Translations under genes and position numbers: made by a program
The notes under the pieces: model-generated
Databases searched by the model: none
What the model saw: the letters and a program-made list of their open reading frames with translations, nothing else
What the model was told of the DNA's origin: nothing
Origin: Takakia lepidozioides
Lineage: Eukaryota; Streptophyta; Takakiopsida; Takakiales; Takakiaceae
Length of the DNA stretch: 60,000 bases
Assembly (NCBI GenBank): GCA_030704615.1
Contig: CM060733.1
Span: 31,870,001 to 31,930,000 of the forward strand
Direction of reading: 5' to 3'
In this document: piece after piece, positions 32,520 through 42,887 of the stretch
Numbering within the stretch: the stretch's first letter is position 1
Layout of the letters: each line of letters begins with the position of its first letter

Positions 32520-35500
32520 CTCTCGCAGACGTTTAGCATGTTTCAAAATGTCTCTAATTGTAGAACTCTCACTACCGCTTGCTCAATCACCAAGGTCGGC
32601 AATTTTATCCTCTTCGATTTTTTGGGCAAAACGATGTCCTTGGTTCGTGCATCCTCCTCTTCATTCCACATCCGAGGGGCTTCCTCATCCATCCTTGCCA
32701 TGTACTTTGTGCAATAGAACATAGCTTCTTGCAACGTATACCCCTCCGCCATGCTACCCTCCGGGTGCGCCATTTATCTTACAAATCCTTTCAAAGTCTT
32801 CATATAACGCTCAAGGAAGTACATCCACCGAGAATGAACGGGGCCGGCAATCGAAGCCTCTTCCACTAAGTGCACTACCAAGTGCACTTGGATGTCAAAG
32901 AAGGAGGGAGGAAGGTGCATCTCCAGCATACACATTACCTCCGCCGCCTCCTTCTTCATACGTGGAAAATCTGCTTCTTCCAACTCTTTGGAGCAAATCC
33001 ACCGGAACAAGCCTCCCAATCTATAGATTGTCTCACGAACCTCGGGAGTCAATGTCCCACGTACTGCAATGGGCAAGATGTCTTTGCAATAGATTGTGGT
33101 AGTCATGAGACTTCAAACCATGGACCCCGTCTTCTTCGCTGAACTTCGTACGGAGGGATGACCCATAACCAGTTGGTGTTCGGACAGCACTTATGGTGGC
33201 TATCATTTTCTTGTATTCATCCTTTGTCCATTGCCAAGATGCGCGCTTATACTTTCACCATACAACACCCTTTGGGTCCACACCATTTTGTTCGGCCCAT
33301 AGATGGTGCATGCGACCCTGCTCCTCAAGCTCCTTTCTAACACCGAGAGAATCTCCTTTTGCAGCCACTCCCTTTTTTGTCGGCGTGCCATGAAGAACCC
33401 GAAAAAGGGACGAGTAGACATTCTTCTCAATATGCATGGGATCTAGAAGATGGCGAATCTTCAGGTCCTACATATATCTTTTTTACGTAAAAGTGACAAT
33501 GCAACGCATACCAAATGTGGAATATCATATGCATGCATATAGATATTGACGGTGTTTTTGTGGAATATGTACCGCCCAATATGACAACTCGTAGAAGATT
33601 GAAAGTCGTTTCATGTCGGGCACGTCCACTTCACCGTCCGTGCCCGCATGGGCCTCCTTCCGTCGGTCCTCCCAAAACTGCCCGGACGGTGTCATAGGGG
33701 GGGACATACTTCCTCTTTGCCATCAAACAAGTGTTTCTCTCTTCTTCTCCATCGATGGCTCATAGGAAGAAATTTGTAGTAGTTGGGATACACCATCTTG
33801 TGAAGATGGCGGGAGCTATGTGCATCAAGATCATCGCCACAATGCAAGCATGCATGGTACCCTTTGGTGCTTAGCCCCGAGCAAACAGTTAGTCATGTAC
33901 TACACATCCCGCCACATTAGCAAAAACAAAAAGTTGTCATGTGCATGGCCTATAATGTCATCTACCCCACTACGGTGCACAAGACTGTCGCCGCTACTTC
34001 AATCAATCCCAATCCTCATCGATATTATCCGGCATTGACAAGTGAATGTACGCGGGTTGTTCATGGGGAACATAATATACCTGGATAATCATGCATTGTC
34101 CAAAGCAAGATGCCTCTCATCTGAAAAGATTGTCCGGCCATAAGGTCAAGTGAAGCATCCAATGTCGGGACCCCCCTCCATAGCTCTTTAAGTTCATCAA
34201 CAAGAGGTCGCAAGTACGTGTCCATGTTTGCCACTTGTTTTTTCCCTATGAGACATTCACATCATTGTTTCAATGCTCCACCAATATGCAGATTATACTA
34301 CAAAATGAATTACACGTCTTACTCCATGATTATGTCACTCATCAATCTTGCATCCGAATTGCGTCAGAGATCAGAAGTTTAATGTAAAGTCGAAGGCAAT
34401 AATAAACATGAAATGAGTACACTCACCTGACACAATGGCAGCCAACATGATATGGCCTTTTTTAATTGAAAGATACGGAGGGATGTTGTAATTCACCATG
34501 GTCACCGGCCAAGTGGAATGTCTACATGACTGGACAGAGAATGGGTTGACCCCATCCGAGGAGAAGCCGAGGTGGACATATCGTGGGTCCTCCAAGAGAA
34601 AATACCACATCTCTTCAATATGCCTCCATGCTTGTGAATCTTGTGGCCCGCACACCTTTCCCGGGAGGCTCCGATGCGAGGCGTGTCATCTCATGAGTCT
34701 GGCCAATTCGGGGCTTTGGTATTGTGCCCTCAATCGCGGGTTGATCGGAAAGTAATGCATTTTCTAGGATGAAATACCCCATGCCCCCCACATGTAATCA
34801 TCCCATTAGCACACATAATACAACACCCTTATGTCTTTCCCTTTATGCAGCCTCTCCCTCATTTGGGTGTGAATGGTCAAACCAAACGTCGCTCCTTCCA
34901 CTCCTCACTCACTCCTTCCAAAACCACAATCAGATCTTGCATGAGTACTACTCTCTAAACCCTAAACTTTGTGGAATACACTTTATATACATTGAGAAGA
35001 TTAAAGAAAATAATCTCCATGCGAGGGGGAATGGCGCTTATACCTTGCGTGGTACTTTTTTCCCTTGGACATCATCCCGATATCGGTCTTTCTTGCACTT
35101 TGGGCACTTGGTGAGATGCGAATCATCTCCGTAGTATAGGGTTTTATCACATGGACATGCATGAAAATCTTATAGCCCATCCCCACAGAGTCCAAGAGTT
35201 CGCGCGCCTCTTTCCGCGACCGTGGCATCTTGGGTTTCAAGTGTGGAACAAGGATATAGTCTGCAATAGTTCGCATTATGGCAGACATCCCAACATTACT
35301 TATGCCAAATCGAATTTGAAGATTGAGCAAAAGTAAGATTGTTGAAAGTCGACTCACTTTCGCCCCTTCGTACAATGGAGTTCTCGCCTCCCTCTCCATG
35401 TCATTTGAGGGGGCCATTTCAGGATCATTGATTTGCCGGGTTCCCTCTTCATGGGATGCATCAGCGCCCACATGATGCATTAAGAGATCCTCCATGGCTT

Positions 35501-35640
35501 GCACATCCTCCTGGTTAATTCCATGCTCATTGTTGTTGTCACTGTCGCTATCACTATCATAGTCATCATCGTCCGGTACCATGGGGGCGGCGTCTCGTCC
35601 ACGGCTCCCGCCTGATGTACTTGGGTTGTTTTTGGATAGG
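32520..35640 (-). pseudogene. CACTA (En/Spm) TNP2-type transposase, decayed
   Basis: Minus-strand segments in colinear order. 35640-35001: acidic leader, then PLYEGAKVSRLSTILLLLNL and LLDSVGMGYKIF, with an early frameshift in the region that normally holds a CPxC zinc motif. 34655-34371: EDPRYVHLGFSSDGVNPF and WPVTMVNYNIPPY, the core Transposase_21 block including the conserved SDG(V/F)NPF. 33707-33525: KRLSIFYELSYW. 33437-33255: MHIEKNVYSSLF. 33106-32774: a DUF4218 domain with RWICSKELEEADF and HLPPSFFDIQVHLVVHL. 32773-32543: PEGSMAEGYTLQEAMFYC. Between them the frame is broken by stops and possible introns, so the protein cannot be made as it stands. This transposase would act on CACTA termini. 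Confidence 0.88.
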
Positions 35641-35771
35641 GTGCCAAGAAAAAAACCGGGAAGGAATGGACAAAATCCTGATACGAACAAATGAACATAG
35701 GGACATATATTATAATGTGTCTTTGCAACCATACACTTCATTATAAGCGAAATGCAAACAACAACCTTCAA

Positions 35772-36690
35772 TGTGTGTGTGCATCAAATATGTCATTCAA
35801 TAATTACATGTATGTGCGCAACGTACACGCATGCAAAGTTTCAAACCCAAACAAAATCATTTGCCCCCCCAATGACGCATTCACCCTATCAACCAATTTT
35901 TATTTATTAATGTGAAAGAAAATCCTCTCATGCCATTGCACCCAACAAACGGATGTGGCTCAAGCTTCATTTTTTCCTGAATATGTGTGCAACACCTGTA
36001 CAAAGATCCAGTAGGGAAAAGAAAAGAAAAGAAAAGAGAGAGAAAGAAAAAGAAAAAAAAGAAAAAAACCTCCCCAACGACGCACTCACCCTTGCACCAA
36101 TTTTGAATTAAATCGAATTTAAATAATTTTTTGCATTTAGAAAATATATGATTGCGGTATTGAGGGGCGTAATGATTTTATTTTTAGCTCTATTTTGTTC
36201 TGTGACATCGGGCTTTACACCACTACATCCATGCAAAAAATGGGACAAACAAAAAATGGAAAAAAAAAAAAAAAAATGTGTTTCTAGGGTCACTTTTGCA
36301 TAACTCTATATGAAGAGTGCATGAAGTTGAAGATAACTGAACTTTGGAGTGCAAATGAGAGAACAAAATCTGGTTATGGGTCCAAATGACTTTTTTTACT
36401 CCCAAATTTTGCATGCACATTGCATATGTTATCATTAAGCATATGGCTTGAAAAATGGAATAAAAAAAAATCATCTGCAGGCGAAACACAATTTTCCGTC
36501 TCTATGACACGTAGATGCGTTCAACACTAGAATGACCCATTGAATCAACTTGGTTCAAGCTCATATTTGGTCCACATGTGCATAAGTATGTTGAGATCAC
36601 ATATGCAAAGTTGCAACCCACACGAGCAACAAGAAAAAATTTTACATCAATCGATTAATCGGATGTATACAAAGTACATCATGAGAATAT
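35772..36690. other. Spacer between CACTA transposase and SET-like gene
   Basis: About 0.9 kb with AAAAG-type purine runs (36015-36070) and poly-A/T tracts (near 36257-36275). No coding signature is visible. It probably holds the 3' UTR of the SET-like gene and the 5' end of the transposase gene. Confidence 0.5.
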
Positions 36691-38395
36691 CTACAATGCC
36701 CCTCTACGCGATCCTTGTCTCAAAGGAACCCTATTTTTATCATACACATCCCACTCATGCTGTGATCGGAAGTCCCAATCATCCCGGGAGAACTCGTATG
36801 ATGCAAATAGTTCGCTACCAGCCCTAATAGTCCTACTAGAACATGTCATCACAAACATGTGCATCCCCTCACAGTATATTGATGTATGACCACAAAAGCT
36901 CTCATGCCCATCGCTTCGCTCGTCCCATACTACATTGATTCTCCTAGGATGACCAAAAGAACTATTGACCAGCCCAACAACATTGCCGAAGATGTCGGGG
37001 TCACCATCACAAAATCTGATCTCAATGGGAGACAACCCCCGTCTACGTACATCCTGTCCGTTGACACACAAAATGTAGGGTAGGATGTATGGGGCTTCGA
37101 GGCGTAATGTACGGAACTCCGCGGAGGTGTAGTATGGACCGTAGTAGGGAAACAAGTCCACTATGATGTTTCTCCGAGTGGGAACCACAATATCATTGAC
37201 CGTGAATAAACCCCGACCCATAGCAGGGTTTGTAGCGGCTCTCACAACATACCGTCTCCCCCAATACTCGAACTCCACATTTTCTCGGATGGGGGTGGGA
37301 GGGTCGAGATGATTCCCCCAATAACGAGGCTGGACGGTCCTCAGTAACATAGTCCTATGTGCCTCCCATCGGGGACGAGGATCCGGCTCAGGCCGCCCAA
37401 GCCGAAGGGAAAGAAACCTAGGGTGAAGCCGACCCCTCCTAGGGGTTCGGGGGGCACATGCACGTGGAGGTTGAGGTGGTACTGCTGGCGGAGGAGATGA
37501 AAGTGGAGGTGGTTGAGGATGTAATGTCGGAGGTGCAACCGGGGGTACAACATCCGGATCAGGTACAACCGGAGGTGGATCCGGCAAAGAAACAGACGGG
37601 GTGGGGGGTGGGGGGGAGGCCACAATCAGGGGGATCGCCTGAGGAAACTGGAGGGGGGGGGGGGGCTGGGCTGCTCGTCGCCGGCCATAACGCCTACGAC
37701 ACCTACGATACCCCTCGACCCTACGCATCTCATCTACGTGCTGCTGGGGGAACCAACTGGTCACATCGGGCACATGCTCTGGCACAAATTCTGCAAGTAG
37801 ACCGGCGCGAAATGCCTCCTGTGCAATGTGATTGCGAGCTTGGGCATCAAGTTGTGGCTGCAATGTGCGTAGTGAATGACGCATCAATACTTATGTCGTA
37901 ATTTTGATTCATGTATGCTTACCAATCATACTATATTATTAGATAAACCTAAATGTACCTTAAATGAATGTTAATGAGAGGGGTGGGAAAAACACTTACC
38001 TTTGCCGCATCCACAATTTTGTTCTTCTTGTAATGTTTTTCGACAACATGCGGTCGCCGCCTCGGTGGTCTGGTGCCGCCCGGCGGTATCCGTTTCCAAC
38101 ACTTAGTGCACCAACACTCAATCCTATCGGGGGGGTCAAATGTGGACGTGGTTGGACAGGGTAGCCCGCAAGGGGGCAACCCGCGGCGTGCCCGACTCGA
38201 TCTTGGAGTGTCAACATCCTCCGCATCACCTGAAATTTGGCCCTGGTCCCTTCTACGATTGTCCCCGGCAGCCTGTATTGGATCAGGTGCAATGGGTGCC
38301 TCCTCGCCACGAAAAATGGTCGCTCTAGGGCCACAATCGATATGTGGTACTACCTCCCCATCCTCGAGGGAAACGGGTCGATGTTTCCTCACCAT
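36691..38395 (-). CDS. SET-like domain protein carried in a CACTA-like element, two exons
   Basis: Exon 1, 38395-38000 (132 codons), ends VDAAK before a perfect GTAAGT donor. Exon 2 starts at 37857 after TTGCAG (PQLDAQARNHIAQEAF) and ends at 36691, all in phase, giving about 520 residues. Exon 1 has a small Cys/His cluster (ECWCTKCWKRIPPGG..., then HVVEKHYKK), perhaps zinc-binding. A basic RRCRRRYGRRR segment and a proline-rich linker (about 195-265) follow. The C-terminal third is SET-like: MGRGLFTVNDIVV (346-), NVVGLVNSSFGHPRRINVV (about 425-443) in place of the usual NHSCxPN, and RAGSELFASYEF (about 477-488) in place of ELxxDY. SET domains transfer methyl groups from S-adenosylmethionine to lysines. 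The His and Cys of NHSC are replaced, so activity is uncertain. Same strand as, and about 1 kb upstream of, the TNP2 remnant. The frame is intact although the transposase is broken. Confidence 0.75.
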
Positions 38396-38792
38396 CCCAT
38401 CCTAATTACCACACACCACCAACACTTTCATTTCTCAAAAATCGTTGGCAAAAAAACCCTATGCCTCAGCCTCGGGGCTTTCAAAATTGGTAACCAAAGG
38501 CGGAGCATCCTTATGGTGCTAGAGCCCAAGACAATAAATCCTTCCTCTTGTACTACGGAAAAATTTGTTGAGATCCAGCGCTTTGCGATTATCAGATTGA
38601 ACCACATTTTGGGTATGTGAATCCTAATTACACCGTTTATCCTTTTAACCCCAAGACCCACAACACCAAACCGCCAATCCAAAACCCAGCACCATAAAGA
38701 AAAGCAAACACCCTAACCCAGTACCATATGAAAAATAAATAAAAAAATAAAAACTAAGAAAACCAAAAGGTCCTAAACCCTAAATCCAAAAA

Positions 38793-39030
38793 GGCCGGCC
38801 GTCGCCTCCTGCGACACCCTGGCGTCGCATTGGACGACGAGTTTTTTTTTTTTTTGCCTGGGGATCGCACCCCGCGACGGACAGCCGTCGCGGGGGGCAA
38901 CGTGTTTTCTTAATTTATGGGGCCGGGGGTCGCAAGAAACGACGGCCAGCCTTCGCAATCTTCATTTTACATTTCAAAAAAGGGCGGACGCAGGCGTGCG
39001 ACAGCCGGGGTCGCACTTGTGGGCGCCGAG
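38793..39030. repeat. GTCGC-rich subterminal repeat region with hairpin
   Basis: About eight GTCGC/GCGAC motifs in 240 bp, including a perfect hairpin: CCCCGCGACGG at 38870-38880, loop ACAG, complement at 38885-38895. Short repeated motifs in both orientations near an end are typical of CACTA subterminal regions, and this lies at the 5' side of the SET-like gene. No CACTA terminus was found, so assignment is tentative. Confidence 0.5.
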
Positions 39031-40200
39031 CCTTTTTTTTCCTAAGTGCTTGAAGCATTTTTTTTCCCCTCCCGTTTTCGTTTGTTCTTTGGGAGAGAGG
39101 TAGTTCAAAGAGTGGGGCTTTGGATGGAGGAGAAACGCACCTGTTGCTGAGAGCCCGAGGTGGTCGCAAGGCCCCAACTAGTTTGCCCCAACGCCGCTCC
39201 AACGCCCAAGGTAAGCACCGTCTTCTCCTCACTTTCTGTCTTCTTTCTTGCCCTAAGCACGGGCTGATGTCTCTCTCCTCTGTGTGGTAGGAATGCCGCG
39301 CAGAGGCGCGACCTAACGAGCTGAAGAGAGAGAGAGCCGTGGTGAGCGGGGGAGAGACGCCCTGCAGTGGCGGGGACTCGCGCCGCTGGTAGTCGTGATA
39401 GCACCCGCAGCAGCTCGCCGCAGCCGCTCACTTCAAGCACCAGCAGCGCATAGGTACGTCAGGGCAACGCTCTCCCTTTCCTCCTTCTTCTGTTTACTGC
39501 TCAAGGTAGTAGTCTTCCTGCCCTAACTTTAAATTTAGGTCTGGTGCCAAGAGTGGGATAGACCCTTGAGCGCATCCATGATGTCCTCCCCCATGTCACA
39601 GACTGGAAACAGGTTCAGGGAAGTTTTCTTCCTAACTTCATTTTTCATCGGACATTTTTCTGGTAATAGACATGGCTTTGGACACTACACACACTCTAAG
39701 TCAGGTTATCCAGCAAGGTCAAGACTTGCGGGTCCATATTCAGATCCTTGAGAATCTCTTTTACTCTCTTCTCCCAGGCTCACCCTGTTTGACAGGGCGT
39801 CATGTTTCCAAGATATAGAGTCGATTAACTTAGGATATCTGTGTTTTGGACATATGTTCTGCACTAAACCCACCATCTGACCTTGAATTTAGGGTGTCGG
39901 GAGCTTAAAAAGAGAGAAGCACAGAAGAGAGGGAAGATTACTCATGTCATGTCAGACATGGACAAGACCCCCTAGGGTCATTGTCAATTAAAGACATAAA
40001 CAGCCCATAAACAGGGCACCATCTAACACTTCCATTCTTGTCATGACTTCCCAGTTGATTTCACCCAATATCATGATAAAATAGGGTGGAGGGCGGGGTT
40101 GTTTTTTTATGTACAATCTGACAACAAGACAAGCATATAAGCAAGCATCTTGTGTAACTGAAAAATCAGATTGCTGCAGCATGTTCAAATTCCTGTAAGT
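39031..40200. other. GC-rich stretch with possible 5'UTR exons; otherwise no gene
   Basis: 39100-39460 is CpG-rich and holds plausible plus-strand splice signals: a CCCAAG|GTAAGC donor near 39209, a TGTGTGGTAG|GAATG acceptor near 39290 and a CATAG|GTACGTC donor near 39451. This could be the promoter and non-coding first exons of a plus-strand gene, or chance. 39460-40200 shows nothing recognisable. Confidence 0.25.
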
Positions 40201-40204
40201 AACC

Positions 40205-40790
40205 CAGACATGCACCATGCAAGGCTCCTTGGGTAGGTAAGAACAGCCTGCCCTGGCTACAGATTCAAGTATGTTCATACAAGCACCTTGAAGGACCAGC
40301 CTGCAATCATAATCAGATTCCTGTCATGTACCGAAGTGAACCTCTTGCACAATAGAAGTCAGATTGCAGCCTCAGATTATATCATCCATAGTTATCCATA
40401 AGATATGCACCATGCAAGATATCATGGGCATATAAGAACTTCTTGCCACATTACAGATCCAAGATATGTATACACAGGTATCTTGAAGTGATCCAAGACA
40501 AGCATTATGCACGGCAGGTATAACAGCCTGCCCTACAACACATTCAGGAATGTACGCACGGGCAATTGGAAGGACCGGCCTGCAATAATTACACTTCGGG
40601 CATGCCACCAGTAACCTTCTTGGGCATGGCAAACCATATTGCAGGCTTCACATTTGGCCAAATGTAAGTGCCCCAAGGCATGCATCGTGCAAGGCCTTCT
40701 GGGTGGGGAAGAACAACCTGTCATTGTACAGATTCAGGATCTGTGTATCACAGGACTCTTGCTGGACCAGCCTGCAGTAAATCAGACTCA
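40205..40790. repeat. Degenerate tandem repeat, about four units
   Basis: A motif of about 110 bp recurs starting near 40208, 40405, 40505 and 40680. It has CATGCAAGG, then TGGGTAGG-like sequence, AAGAACAGCCTGCC, ACAGATTCAAG, TATGTNTACACAGG, CTTGAAGGACCAGCCTGCAA and TAATCAGA. Spacing is irregular and units are strongly diverged. No open frame runs through it. Confidence 0.6.
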
Positions 40791-40904
40791 AAACATGCAC
40801 CCCCTCGGATCTCCATGATCTCCATGATCATGCAACCCCTCCGGATCTCCATGATGCAACCCCATGATCTCCCTCCTCAGAACTGGCCGGTTGCATCAGT
40901 GTTC

Positions 40905-41530
40905 TTTTCATGATTTTCCATCTATACCAGATGGACTCTAAAAGGATGTTTTCACACCGACTTGTAAGGTTTCTATCCATACCGGAAGAATCACCTGGGT
41001 GGACACTAAAGTACTAAAAATGACCTATAATTTTGTCATTCCTCTTTTATTGACTTTCATCTATTCAGATGAGTCACCAGAGATGAGGAATTCCTCCATA
41101 AGGGTTATGACACTGGCATCCTATCTATAATTTTTCCATCCATGCCGGATGAAAAATACATGATTTGAATTCGTTTTAATTCCCCTTTACGCTTTTTTTC
41201 CGTACTGGATGAGGCTTTCTCTTAAGCGATGACGAATTACCTGTTAGGATGAAAACCCGATGCCCTGAATGATGTATACTACTTTTTCATCCTGCTGATG
41301 GACCTCATCCAAATAAATGAACCTATTTATTTTTTCATCTGGACCGGATGAAAAAAGCATCTTATGATGGCCATGAAGATTTTTTTAATTACCCTTAATT
41401 ATTGCTAATTAAGGAGTGAAACCCTAGCTCCTACCCTATAATTTACTGTTTAAACCCGCTAACGGATGACATCCGTCGGGTTTTTAAGAGAAGGGCTTTG
41501 ATTATTCATCTTCCGGATGAAAAATTGGGC
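40905..41530. repeat. Array of CCGGATGAAAA motifs, partly palindromic
   Basis: Variants of CATCC(N)nCCGGATGAAAA recur about eight to ten times: near 40918, 40975, 41145, 41200, 41330, 41463 and 41508. The clearest, TTTTTTCATCTGGACCGGAT followed by GAAAAAA at about 41325-41352, is nearly palindromic. It resembles a cluster of transposase- or factor-binding sites at an element end. No element was identified. Confidence 0.55.
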
Positions 41531-42254
41531 TCTGCCCTAGGGTGTCTCTCCCACTGTCAGCTGCATTCCTCATGCTGCTGAGCTCGCGAGTTATGGCGTC
41601 TGAGCTCTGCTGCTACCCTGTCTGCTGCTTCATGCCGGACGAGCTCCTGGGGATGCGCAGTGGCGGCGTCTTGTCTCTTCTCACAGCGGGTTCTGGCATC
41701 GTCCCTTTTCCCTCCTCTGGCTTTTATGTTTCGCAGCGGCGCTTTGGTGGGGAAGTATATCGCTCCCCCTCCCTTCTTAGACCTAGCATTTGTATGCTTC
41801 GCTTCTCCTTAGCTGTGCTGGAGGTGGCGTGTTGGTGGCGATGGCGCAGAGTTACCTTCCCCAATCGCTTAAGGTGCTTTTGGCGATTAGGGTTCCTTTT
41901 ACTTCATATCTTTCTCTCTTGTTTTTTGGGGTTCTTAGTTGACATCGATAACAAGTGTAGGGGTCTGTGATTCACCTGGGGTTCCACAATCCTCACTAAC
42001 CCATTGGTTTTTGTGGGGGCTTGTGATGGGACCAGGTGAGGATCCCTACCTACTTTGAATTCTCGTGAACTTGCAGATAAGGATGTGTGCAAAAGGAACA
42101 TACTGCTGCTGCATGCAGCCCCGATTTCGGCCCGCTTGCTCCCGATTTGACATGATGATGCTTGCGTTTGACTTATCTTTTGTTGCTGCTGATGGAGCAC
42201 TTTGGCCTGGCAGCCTTGTCTCATGCAGCACCAACGACGCTACCGCGTGAACTT
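41531..42254. other. No supported gene
   Basis: A plus-strand frame at 41542-41970 codes 142 hydrophobic, Cys-rich residues without a known domain or splice context. I do not regard it as a gene. Confidence 0.35.
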
Positions 42255-42375
42255 GGCACGTGAGCGTGTGAGCGTACGCTCACACAATGATGACGTGGCG
42301 TGAGCCTACGCTCACGCTGCTGACATGGCGCTGATGCTGACGTGGCGTGAGCCTGGTCCAGGTCATGCCACGTCA
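42255..42375. repeat. Palindromic GTGAGCCTA repeat, copy 2
   Basis: Contains TGAGCGTACGCTCA (42271-42284), then GTGGCGTGAGCCTACGCTCA overlapping a GCTCACGC end (42296-42316), and a third GTGGCGTGAGCCTGG near 42343. It shares GTGGCGTGAGCCTA with the cluster at 881-975. It lies just outside the 42-bp palindrome array and may belong to the same element end. Confidence 0.5.
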
Positions 42376-42517
42376 CCACAAAGAAGGTGGGCCTATAACC
42401 GTGGAGCCCCCAACTGCTGATTTCCCCACATGAAGGTGAAACGGATGAAGGGTTTTGGGCTTTCCTGGAGTTCAACCTTCTGTTAACAGGAGCTTCATTT
42501 CGTAGAACTGAAATGAA

Positions 42518-42703
42518 CCTCGTGTCGACACAAGGGGGATTTGGAGAACTTCAACAAAACCTCGTGTTAACACGAGGTTGTTTTCCTGGAACAAAAATGA
42601 ACTTCGTGTTGACACGATGTTGTTTTCTGAGAACTAAAATCATCCTTGTGTCAACACAAGGAGGATTTGGAGAACTTCAAGTAAACCTCGTGTTGAGACG
42701 AGG
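42518..42703. repeat. 42-bp tandem array, each unit with an 18-bp palindrome
   Basis: Five palindromes start at 42518, 42560, 42602, 42644 and 42686, exactly 42 bp apart. The second, CCTCGTGTTAACACGAGG, is perfect; the others vary by one to three bases (for example CCTTGTGTCAACACAAGG). The 24-bp spacers are similar in units 1 and 4 (GGATTTGGAGAACTTCAA) and differ in units 2 and 3. It lies 185 bp beyond the 3' end of the Mutator-like transposase region. Could be transposase-binding sites. Confidence 0.9.
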
Positions 42704-42887
42704 TTGATTTGATCATCTGTCTATCTGAAGGTAGTTTCTTGTGTTTGCTAATGAAAAGAGAATGACAAACCAATGCGACAAATGCATTGACCCACGCATA
42801 GCAAAGATGTTAGACGACATACATTGAGAGTCACTGGACTTGAACAGTCATTCCATTACAAGTTGTAGTCAAGGAAAACACAGATTT

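Noticed and set aside
37458-37901. 147-residue plus-strand frame
   Set aside because: It lies antisense to the proline-rich linker of the SET-like gene, where stop codons are scarce by composition.
41542-41970. 142-residue plus-strand frame
   Set aside because: Hydrophobic and Cys-rich with no domain, no splice context and no sign of conservation. Likely a chance open frame in GC-richer DNA.
42518-42703. CRISPR-like regular repeat array
   Set aside because: The units are 42 bp with palindromes, but the spacers are themselves similar and the context is a plant transposon with spliced genes. There is no Cas gene.
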